Positions 1 to 5,554 of a stretch of DNA of 7,521 bases are shown here, in pieces. Each line of letters begins with the position of its first letter. Position 1 is the stretch's first letter. The position numbers were made by a program, and so were the translations under genes. Under the pieces are notes generated by a model. That model saw only the letters and a program-made list of their open reading frames with translations, ran no database searches and was not told the DNA's origin. Source of the stretch: Chlorobiota bacterium (GTDB taxonomy: Bacteria > Bacteroidota > Bacteroidia > Bacteroidales > B39-G9). The DNA is taken from NCBI GenBank assembly GCA_030632095.1, contig DAOVJU010000160.1:1-7521 (forward strand). The letters are read 5' to 3'.

Positions 1-312
1 AAATTTGAAGTAAACCAGGTTAATCCTACAATTTACCATGCAATAAAAGAATTACAGATTAATGAAATATCTGAACCATTTAAAATTAAAGATGATAATG
101 GGAATGATATTTATAAAATTGTACAACTAAAATCAAAAACAAAGCCTCATAAAGCAAGTATAAAAGATGATTATAACCTGATCCAGGATATGGCATTAGC
201 CGTAAAACAGCAAGAATTTATTAACGAATGGATCATTGAAAAACAAAAAGATACTTATATTAAAGTTAAAGAAGAATATGAAGATTGTGAATTTAAATTT
301 GGCAATTGGTAA
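1..312 (+). CDS. SurA/PpiC-type peptidyl-prolyl cis-trans isomerase, C-terminal part (5' truncated)
   Basis: Frame 1 is open from the first base and ends with TAA at 310-312, leaving the last 103 residues of a longer protein. The visible start resembles the end of a parvulin (rotamase) domain: an 'ELQINEISEPFK' stretch followed by 'DIYKIVQLKSKTKPHKA', the typical closing strands of PpiC/SurA domains. After it come a helical tail with 'INEWI' and a C-terminus ending C-x-F-x-F-G-N-W, a style of ending seen in Bacteroidota SurA-like isomerases. Such proteins act in the periplasm as folding chaperones for outer-membrane proteins. The catalytic part, any second parvulin domain and the signal peptide lie before the window. 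The moxR-type gene follows 122 bp downstream on the same strand and an OstA-like gene after that, which fits envelope biogenesis. Family assignment is good; whether it is the main SurA or a paralogue cannot be decided here. Confidence 0.82.
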   Translation, partial: KFEVNQVNPTIYHAIKELQINEISEPFKIKDDNGNDIYKIVQLKSKTKPHKASIKDDYNLIQDMALAVKQQEFINEWIIEKQKDTYIKVKEEYEDCEFKFGNW

Positions 313-434
313 TAATCTTATTTTTAGAGATTTATACAATAATATATTTAAATTGCTATTTTAACTAAAAACTAATAACCAAAATATTCTGTAAAAAAAA
401 AAACACAAATATTAGAATTAAGATACTAATTATA
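313..434 (+). other. AT-rich spacer between the isomerase and moxR, with an A11 run
   Basis: This 122-bp spacer has no ORF, no hairpin followed by a T-tract, and no good Bacteroidota promoter: the nearest -7-like string is TATATTTA at 343-350, with no TTTG about 19 bp upstream. It contains an uninterrupted run of 11 A at 393-403 and a short dyad, ATTAG (411-415) with CTAAT (426-430), just before the moxR start. The lack of a terminator leaves read-through from the isomerase into moxR possible. Confidence 0.4.
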
Positions 435-1397
435 ATGAACCAAATAAATGATGTTGAAGTAGTAAAAAGCTTACAAAGTGCTTATGACAAGCTTTCTGGT
501 GAAATTAAAAAAATCATTATTGGCCAGGATCAAATCATTAGAGAGGTAATTATCTCAATCTTTAGTAATGGACATTGTTTGTTAGTTGGTGTTCCCGGAT
601 TAGCTAAAACCCTTCTGGTTAATTCCATAGCACAAGTATTAAAACTTCAATATAAAAGAATACAATTTACACCTGATTTAATGCCTTCGGACATAATTGG
701 AACTGAGATCCTTGATAAAGAAAGAAACTTTAAATTTAATAAAGGCCCTGTATTTGCTAATATTATACTTGCAGATGAAATAAACCGCACCCCACCGAAA
801 ACTCAGGCAGCTTTATTGGAAGCAATGCAGGAAAGGGCTGTAACAGTAGCTGGCATTCGCTATAAATTAGATGATCCTTTTTTTGTTTTAGCTACTCAAA
901 ACCCAATAGAACAGGAAGGAACATATCCTTTACCAGAAGCACAACTTGATAGATTTATGTTTAACATTAAACTTGATTATCCCGAATTTACGCAGGAAAT
1001 TGAAATAGTTAGAAATACAACCTCTGATATTAATGTTATACTTAATAATGTTATTTCTGCTGAAGAAATACTAAATTATCAATCACTTATCAGAAGGATA
1101 CCTATCAATAACAATGTATTGGAATATGCTGTTAACCTTTCATCTAAAACAAGGCCAAATACAAAAATGGCACATAAAACATCAAATAATTTTCTTAATT
1201 GGGGAGCAGGGCCCAGAGCATCACAATATTTAGTTATTGGTGCAAAAACATATGCTGTTTTAAATGGTAAATTTTCTCCTGATATAGAAGATATTAAAGC
1301 TGTTGCCTTACCGGTTTTACGACATAGGATTGTTAAAAATTACAAAGCCGAAGCTGAAAACATTTCAGCGGATGACATAATAAATGAATTATTATAA
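435..1397 (+). CDS. MoxR-family AAA+ ATPase
   Basis: This is a complete 320-residue MoxR-type AAA+ ATPase, about the normal family length. Motifs in order: the N-terminal 'IIGQD' element (28-32); Walker A GVPGLAKT (52-59); Walker B IILADE (110-115), followed by the family hallmark 'INRTPPKTQAALLEAMQE'; sensor 1 ATQNP (153-157); the 'EAQLDRF' segment (168-174) with the arginine-finger region; and the sensor 2 region GAGPRASQ (257-264) in the C-terminal lid. All ATPase residues look intact. MoxR proteins are cytoplasmic, chaperone-like ATPases that usually work with DUF58 and von Willebrand A-domain proteins encoded next door. No such partner follows; instead an OstA-like gene begins 5 bp after the stop, implying co-transcription. 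ATG at 435 gives the full N-terminal helix before the IIGQD element. The biological target is unknown. Confidence 0.95.
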   Translation: MNQINDVEVVKSLQSAYDKLSGEIKKIIIGQDQIIREVIISIFSNGHCLLVGVPGLAKTLLVNSIAQVLKLQYKRIQFTPDLMPSDIIGTEILDKERNFKFNKGPVFANIILADEINRTPPKTQAALLEAMQERAVTVAGIRYKLDDPFFVLATQNPIEQEGTYPLPEAQLDRFMFNIKLDYPEFTQEIEIVRNTTSDINVILNNVISAEEILNYQSLIRRIPINNNVLEYAVNLSSKTRPNTKMAHKTSNNFLNWGAGPRASQYLVIGAKTYAVLNGKFSPDIEDIKAVALPVLRHRIVKNYKAEAENISADDIINELL

Positions 1398-1402
1398 GGC
1401 CA

Positions 1403-3019
1403 ATGTTTCGATATCAATACATTTTAATAATCCTTTTTTTATTAACAATATCTGTAAATCTGTTTTCGCAAAAAAGGTCGAAAATCGAGATCAAGCACGC
1501 TAATTCAATGGAATCGAACAAAAAAATTGGAGGTGGCGTAATGAGACTAATAGGTGATGTTGTTTTAAAACAAGAAGATGTTTGGATTTATTGCGATAGT
1601 GCCTACAAAAAGAAAAATAATTTTGAAGCATTTGGCGATGTACATGTAGAAAGAGGCGAGACACTTGATATTTATAGCAATTATTTAGATCATAATGGAA
1701 ATGAGAAATTAGCCAAATTCAGGAAAAATGTAATAATGATTGATGACGACATTACACTAACAACTGAATTTCTGGATTACAACCTGGATAATAATTCAGC
1801 TCATTTTTATAATAGTGGAAAAATTGTAGATAGTGCAACTGTGCTTACAAGTTTATCAGGAAAGTATTATCCTGATAAAGAATTATTCTTTTTTAAAGAC
1901 AGCGTTGTGGTAATTGATCCTGATTATATAATCTACACTGATACGCTTAAGTATAATAAACTAAAAGATATTACTTACTTTTTTGGCCCTACTGAAATTA
2001 TAAGCGACAGCAACTATTTATATTGCGAGAATGGCTGGTACGACATGCAAAATGATAAAGGCCAGTTTAATAAAAATGCATATTACCAAAATGAAAACCA
2101 AACACTGAAAGGTGATAGCTTGTATTATGACAGGACTTCAGGTATTGGAATAGGATTTATTAATGTTGAACTAACTGATACGGTAGAAAATATAATTCTT
2201 GAGGGAGACTATATATATTACAGAGAAGAACCTGAATATGCAATAGCAACACAAAAAGCATTGTTTACACATATTAGTGATGGAGACTCGCTATACTTAC
2301 ATGCAGATACTTTATATTCAATTTATGATTCAACAGGTACATTCAGGATATTAAAAGCATATCATAAAAGCAGGATATATCGTTATAATTTCCAGGGGAT
2401 GTGCGATTCACTTGTATATTCCTATCAGGACTCTGTAATAAGAATGTTTTACGAACCAATATTATGGTTTGATGTAAATCAAATAACTGCTGAATATATT
2501 AATGCATTTGTCATCAATGATAATTTAGATCATTTTGAATTACAGCATTCGGCAATGATAGTATCACCCAAAGATTCAATAAGGTATGATCAGGTTAAAG
2601 GACAGGATATGATAGGTTATATTCGTAATAATGAACTTGTAAAAATTGATGTTTTCAGGCGAGGCGAAACCATGTATTTCCCAATTGACAATGAAGGCCT
2701 TGTAGGCGCTAATCATGTATTAAGCAGTAATTACACAATTAAGTTAAAAAATAATGAGGTAAATAGCATTGTTTTCAGAGAAAAACCTGAAGCTGTTTTA
2801 TACCCTGTTGGCCATTTACCAAAAAATGAACTTACACTTAAAGGTTTTATATGGGTTGATGAATTACGCCCAAAAACAAAGATGGATGTATTTAAATGGA
2901 AGCAAACAAATAATGATATTGAAACTGATAATAATATTAATACTGAGACAAATACTGATTCTGATATAGATAATAATTCTAAAACCGTTACCAATAACGA
3001 TATCTTACAAGAAGAGTAA
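1403..3019 (+). CDS. OstA/LptA-like periplasmic protein (probable LPS transport)
   Basis: The 538-residue product begins with a signal peptide (hydrophobic core about residues 6-20, likely cleavage after FSQ at 21-23; no lipobox cysteine). The mature part is rich in short beta-strand repeats of the OstA/LptA jelly-roll type, for example 'RLIGDVVLKQEDVWIYCDSA' (48-67), 'FEAFGDVHVERGETLDIYS' (74-92) and later recurrences such as 'DYIIYTDTLKYN' and 'QTLKGDSLYYDR'. E. coli LptA is about 185 residues, so this protein is much longer and probably holds more than one OstA unit, as Bacteroidota OstA-like proteins do. LptA-type proteins form the periplasmic bridge carrying LPS to the outer membrane; that role is inferred by homology. 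Residues from about 502 to the end are a low-complexity Asn/Asp/Thr/Glu tail. The start lies 5 bp after the moxR stop, so the two genes are probably co-transcribed. A hairpin terminator follows the stop immediately. Confidence 0.85.
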   Translation: MFRYQYILIILFLLTISVNLFSQKRSKIEIKHANSMESNKKIGGGVMRLIGDVVLKQEDVWIYCDSAYKKKNNFEAFGDVHVERGETLDIYSNYLDHNGNEKLAKFRKNVIMIDDDITLTTEFLDYNLDNNSAHFYNSGKIVDSATVLTSLSGKYYPDKELFFFKDSVVVIDPDYIIYTDTLKYNKLKDITYFFGPTEIISDSNYLYCENGWYDMQNDKGQFNKNAYYQNENQTLKGDSLYYDRTSGIGIGFINVELTDTVENIILEGDYIYYREEPEYAIATQKALFTHISDGDSLYLHADTLYSIYDSTGTFRILKAYHKSRIYRYNFQGMCDSLVYSYQDSVIRMFYEPILWFDVNQITAEYINAFVINDNLDHFELQHSAMIVSPKDSIRYDQVKGQDMIGYIRNNELVKIDVFRRGETMYFPIDNEGLVGANHVLSSNYTIKLKNNEVNSIVFREKPEAVLYPVGHLPKNELTLKGFIWVDELRPKTKMDVFKWKQTNNDIETDNNINTETNTDSDIDNNSKTVTNNDILQEE

Positions 3020-3066
3020 AAAAAAGCTGAAAGTTTCCACTTCCAGCTCTTTATATAAAGTTTTTT
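3018..3066. terminator. Bidirectional hairpin terminator between convergent genes
   Basis: The arms AGCTGAAAG (3025-3033) and CTTCCAGCT (3040-3048) form a 9-bp stem around a 6-nt loop. An A-run at 3018-3025 lies on the left, giving a strong U8 tract for minus-strand transcripts coming from the DUF2795 gene. To the right are CTTTATAT and then a perfect 12-bp palindrome CTTTATATAAAG (3049-3060) followed by T6 (3061-3066), which could serve the + strand. The single imperfect pair (3030/3043) is A-C in + RNA but a U-G wobble in minus RNA, so the hairpin is better formed in the minus direction. Confidence 0.8.
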
Positions 3067-3072
3067 AATAGG

Positions 3073-3294
3073 TTAATACTCGTCTTCGTTAAAAAAGAAA
3101 TCATCTTTACTTGGATAATCCGGCCAGATGTCGTCAATACTTTCATATATTTCTCCTTCGTCTTCAATTTCCTGTAAATTTTCTATTACTTCCAAAGGTG
3201 CACCTGAACGAATACCAAAATCAATCAACTCATCTTTTGTAGCAGGCCATGGTGCATCTTCAAGTTTCGATGCTAATTCAAGTGTCCAATACAT
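3073..3294 (-). CDS. DUF2795 family small acidic protein
   Basis: This is a complete 73-residue protein that I recognise as a DUF2795-type protein of Bacteroidota. Characteristic stretches are 'MYWTLELASKLEDAPWPATK' (1-20), 'DELIDFGIRSGAPLEVIENL' (21-40) and the ending 'DDFFFNEDEY' (64-73). It has no signal peptide or membrane segment and is strikingly acidic, with 22 Asp/Glu against 4 Lys/Arg. The first half, with its helix-turn-like 'PATKDELIDFGIRSGAP' pattern, looks like a small helical domain; the second half is the acidic tail. The function is unknown to me and I do not assign one. The ATG at 3292-3294 starts at the conserved MYWTLE. It is last in the minus-strand block, 65 bp after the adenosyltransferase gene, with its own promoter upstream and a strong terminator downstream, so it can probably be expressed alone. 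Confidence 0.88.
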   Translation of the reverse strand: MYWTLELASKLEDAPWPATKDELIDFGIRSGAPLEVIENLQEIEDEGEIYESIDDIWPDYPSKDDFFFNEDEY

Positions 3295-3341
3295 ACTATA
3301 AACAGTTTTTACAAGAATTATTAATCGTTTTTAAAATTTTG

Positions 3342-3371
3342 CAAACATAATAAATTATTTCATTTATTCAA
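3342..3371 (-). promoter_or_regulatory. Bacteroidota-type promoter for the DUF2795 gene
   Basis: Read on the minus strand, a TTG (-33 element, 3371 to 3369, preceded by G rather than T) is followed after 19 bp by TATGTTTG (3349 to 3342), a perfect match to the Bacteroidota -7 consensus TAnnTTTG. The expected start of transcription, around 3335, would give a 5' leader of about 40 nt before the ATG at 3294. The -33 element lies inside the last codons of the adenosyltransferase gene. It was the only consensus-quality promoter I found in the intergenic regions. Confidence 0.6.
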
Positions 3372-3911
3372 CTTATGCTCACATTTAATTTCAACAATTT
3401 GCAGCTCTTTTGCTAACAATCTCGCAAAAACAAAAAGATAATCTGACAACCTGTTTAAATACTTGATTATCAAATTATTAATTTCCTCTTCAGTTGATAC
3501 TTTATAAGCTAATCTTTCTGCCCTTCTGCATACACTTCTTGCAATATGACAAAATGAAACAGTGGAATGTCCACCTGGTAATAAAAATGAACTTAAAGGT
3601 TTAAGTTTCCTTTCCATATTATTAATGGATTCTTCAAGAAAGATAATATCATCGTCACTAATTTCGGGTAATTTGTTTAAATCATTTCTATCGGTAGCTA
3701 ATTGTGAACCTATAACAAAAAGCTTGTGTTGAACAATCAGCAACTCATCTTTTAGCAATTCATTCTCCATTTGGTCACGTAATAACCCAATAAAACAATT
3801 TAATTCATCAACTGTTCCATAAGCATCAATTCGAATGTGGAATTTTGGAACTCTTTTTCCAGTTAATAAACTTGTTTCTCCTTTATCTCCTTGTTTTGTA
3901 TAAATTTTCAT
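3360..3911 (-). CDS. PduO-type cob(I)alamin adenosyltransferase (ATR)
   Basis: The complete 183-residue protein belongs to the PduO-type ATP:corrinoid adenosyltransferase family, which transfers the adenosyl group of ATP to cob(I)alamin to make coenzyme B12 in the cytoplasm. The N-terminal ATP-binding signature is intact: 'KIYTKQGDKGETSLLTGKRV' (2-21), followed by 'DAYGTVDELNCFIGLLRDQ' (29-47). The helix carrying 'SSFLLPGG' (107-114) and 'CRRAERLAY' (128-136) supplies the arginine and glutamate residues of the active site, and 'NRLSDYLFVFARLL' (153-166) is the conserved closing helix. Length is normal for the family, which works as a trimer of five-helix bundles. The ATG at 3909-3911 sits just before the signature, as expected. 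No cobalamin biosynthesis, transport or B12-dependent enzyme gene is next to it. It is 102 bp from the ABC ATPase gene upstream. Confidence 0.94.
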   Translation of the reverse strand: MKIYTKQGDKGETSLLTGKRVPKFHIRIDAYGTVDELNCFIGLLRDQMENELLKDELLIVQHKLFVIGSQLATDRNDLNKLPEISDDDIIFLEESINNMERKLKPLSSFLLPGGHSTVSFCHIARSVCRRAERLAYKVSTEEEINNLIIKYLNRLSDYLFVFARLLAKELQIVEIKCEHKLNK

Positions 3912-4013
3912 CTGTTTAAAATTTTCGCTTTATTAATAGTTTTTTGTGGCGTTCGTGAAATCCTTTGCTTAGTTGTTATTTGTTTATTTAGATTTGGAGT
4001 TTTCTTATTGTCA
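3912..4013. other. Intergenic region with a GC-richer, repeat-like segment
   Basis: This 102-bp stretch between the ABC ATPase and the adenosyltransferase holds no ORF and no recognisable terminator or -7 box on either strand. Around 3941-3970 it contains a less AT-rich segment, TTTTTGTGGCGTTCGTGAAA followed by TCCTTTGC, that stands out from its surroundings. It resembles the 'TTTGTGGCGTTCGTG' type of dispersed intergenic string that I recall from Bacteroidota and other environmental genomes. There is only one copy in this window, so repeat status is unproven. Confidence 0.3.
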
Positions 4014-4709
4014 CTAATTACCTTGAATATTTGCAGTATCCGATTCAACTTGTCCATCATTTAATTTAATAATTCTTTTTGCATATGCTGCAATATCATT
4101 TTCATGAGTAACTACAATAACCGTGTTCCCGTTCTCATGAATTTGATTTAAAAGATTCATGATTTCCTCTGAAGTTTTTGAGTCAAGGTTTCCTGTAGGT
4201 TCATCTGCTAGAATAATTGAAGGATTATTTACCAATGCCCTGGCCATGGCAACGCGCTGGCGCTGGCCGCCGGATAATTCATTTGGCCTGTGTTTCATCC
4301 TGTCAGAAAGCCCTACATTGGTTAATACCTCTGTTGCCCTTTTTTCTCTTACAATTCTTGATTTACCTGCATAAACCATTGGAAGCATTACGTTTTCCAA
4401 AGCTGTGTAGCGAGGCATTAAATTAAATGTCTGAAAAACAAAGCCAATTTCTCTATTTCTTATTTCTGCAAGTTTATCATCATTTAATTTGCCAACAAGA
4501 TTATCATTTAAGAAATATTCACCACTTGTAGGAGTGTCGAGGCAGCCTATGATATTCATTAAAGTAGATTTACCAGAACCTGATGGGCCCATAATTGCAA
4601 CATATTCGTTTTTTTCAATTTGTAAAGAAATCGACCTTATTGCCCTAACTACCTGTAAACCTACAGTATAATTCTTTACCAGGTTTTTAATTTCTATTAG
4701 TGAATTCAT
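4014..4709 (-). CDS. LolD/MacB-type ABC transporter ATP-binding protein
   Basis: This is a complete 231-residue ABC ATPase with all motifs intact: Walker A GPSGSGKST (41-49), Q-loop VFQTFNL (91-97, Q93), signature LSGGQ (145-149), Walker B IILADEP (165-171), D-loop NLDS (174-177) and switch histidine VTHE (H202). 'GCLDTPTSGEYFLN' after Walker A and 'FNLMPRYTALENVMLPM' after the Q-loop are typical of the MacB/LolD/FtsE branch, whose members power FtsX/MacB-type permeases in mechanotransmission, lipoprotein release or efflux rather than conventional import. The length matches a stand-alone ATPase. No permease gene is adjacent on either side: a methyltransferase lies 53 bp upstream and the adenosyltransferase 102 bp downstream. 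The exact substrate cannot be read from the sequence, so I give no symbol. The ATG at 4707-4709 gives the standard 'LIEIKNLVKNY' start of the family. Confidence 0.93.
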   Translation of the reverse strand: MNSLIEIKNLVKNYTVGLQVVRAIRSISLQIEKNEYVAIMGPSGSGKSTLMNIIGCLDTPTSGEYFLNDNLVGKLNDDKLAEIRNREIGFVFQTFNLMPRYTALENVMLPMVYAGKSRIVREKRATEVLTNVGLSDRMKHRPNELSGGQRQRVAMARALVNNPSIILADEPTGNLDSKTSEEIMNLLNQIHENGNTVIVVTHENDIAAYAKRIIKLNDGQVESDTANIQGN

Positions 4710-4736
4710 ATTTGCAGTTTTGAGCTTACTGCAATA

Positions 4737-4766
4737 TTAACCTGAATAATTCATAAATTAGGTTAA
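4737..4766 (-). repeat. Inverted repeat overlapping the methyltransferase stop, upstream of the ABC gene
   Basis: TTAACCT (4737-4743) and AGGTTAA (4760-4766) are perfect 7-bp inverted repeats separated by 16 nt; the right arm contains the methyltransferase stop codon (4763-4765). No U-tract follows on the minus strand, so it does not look like an intrinsic terminator. A -7-like string, TAATATTG (4739 to 4732, 5 of 6 fixed positions), overlaps the left arm but lacks a -33 partner. It could be an operator, an mRNA-processing hairpin, or chance. Confidence 0.35.
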
Positions 4767-5554
4767 AAGTTTATTAAAAAATTTTGCTTACTGCTTTCAC
4801 TTCTAAAAAATGCAATTCCCATGAAAAACAAATCAATTGTTACAGTGACTTTATCATCATTTTTAATAATTTTCCATGCTTCTTCCATTTCTTTTGACCA
4901 TCGTATATCATCAATAACTATAATAGAATTATTATTTATATATTCTTTTATTTTATTGAAATAATTTAAAATAGCATTTTTTTTATGATCTCCATCAATA
5001 AATACAAAATCAACTGATTTAGTTTTTTCCAGAATTTCTCCCAATATACTATCAAAACTATTATTATAGGTAATTATATTGTCTAATGCCAGAACTCTAA
5101 AGTTTGTTTTGGCAATTTCTAAAATATTTTTACAGCCCTCAATTGTATGTATTGCAGATTCCTTATTTGCAAAAGCCATATAAGATGCACTAACTCCAAC
5201 AGAAGTTCCAAGTTCTAAAATATTATTTGGCTTAAAATATTTTACCAGGCGAAAAAGTAAGCGCCCATACTTTTCTTCTATTGAACTTGTTCTTGCAATA
5301 CTGTTAAGTTTTCTAAAATTCTTTCTATTGTATTTAGAACCAGCTCCAAAAAATGTAATTTTTATTTTACGCTCTTCATTCAATAAGCGGGCTTTAAGTC
5401 TTTCAACAATGCTATATTCAGCATATTCATTTTTATCCTGAAAAACTTTGCTTATTAAATCAAAAACAAAAGGAGAATGAATGCCATGTCCTGTTTTATG
5501 TTTGGAAAATAATTTGTATCCTATGTATTTCCTGAAAATTCTAATATTGTTCAT
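4763..5554 (-). CDS. Class I SAM-dependent methyltransferase (Methyltransf_24 / O-methyltransferase-like)
   Basis: The complete 263-residue protein has a Rossmann-type methyltransferase core in its C-terminal two-thirds. Motif I is 'ILELGTSVGVSASYMA' (112-127), which binds SAM. 'HTIEGC' (136-141) places an acidic residue (E139) at the end of strand 2 for the ribose hydroxyls. 'VDFVFIDGDHKK' (181-192) and 'IIVIDDIRWS' (211-220) are the later strands, with the Asp/His pattern of the catechol-O-methyltransferase-like group. The first ~100 residues are a family-specific extension with 'KTGHGIHSPFVFDLI' (20-34) and 'YNRKNFRKLNSIARTSS' (75-91). There is no signal peptide or membrane segment, so it is probably cytoplasmic. 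The substrate is unknown; small-molecule O-methylation is only the family default. It is the first gene of the minus-strand block, divergent from recG, and its ATG (5552-5554) is the first codon of a typical basic N-terminus. Confidence 0.85.
   Translation of the reverse strand: MNNIRIFRKYIGYKLFSKHKTGHGIHSPFVFDLISKVFQDKNEYAEYSIVERLKARLLNEERKIKITFFGAGSKYNRKNFRKLNSIARTSSIEEKYGRLLFRLVKYFKPNNILELGTSVGVSASYMAFANKESAIHTIEGCKNILEIAKTNFRVLALDNIITYNNSFDSILGEILEKTKSVDFVFIDGDHKKNAILNYFNKIKEYINNNSIIVIDDIRWSKEMEEAWKIIKNDDKVTVTIDLFFMGIAFFRSESSKQNFLINF

Noticed and set aside
343..350. TATATTTA as a -7 promoter box for moxR
   Set aside because: One mismatch to TAnnTTTG in very AT-rich DNA, and no TTG/TTTG at the right distance upstream.
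2731..2994. An 87-residue minus-strand open frame within the 3' end of the OstA-like gene
   Set aside because: It lies opposite a well-supported gene, and its Ser/Val/Leu-rich sequence simply mirrors the low-complexity tail on the + strand; no recognisable domain.
2906..3000. Possible CRISPR or tandem-repeat array in the repetitive 3' end of the OstA-like gene
   Set aside because: The units are degenerate six-base codon pairs without spacers; this is a low-complexity protein tail in frame with the gene.
4159..4671. Three short + strand open frames opposite the ABC ATPase gene
   Set aside because: All lie antisense to a gene with every ABC motif intact and resemble no known family; they are shadows of its codon pattern.
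4737..4766. Intrinsic terminator after the methyltransferase gene
   Set aside because: The inverted repeat is AT-rich with a 16-nt loop and no U-tract follows it on the minus strand.
3073..5554. The four minus-strand genes as a new functional system (methyltransferase, ABC ATPase, adenosyltransferase, acidic protein)
   Set aside because: Gaps of 53, 102 and 65 bp, a separate promoter before the last gene and unrelated known roles argue for simple co-orientation of housekeeping genes; conservation of the order would be needed to revive the idea.
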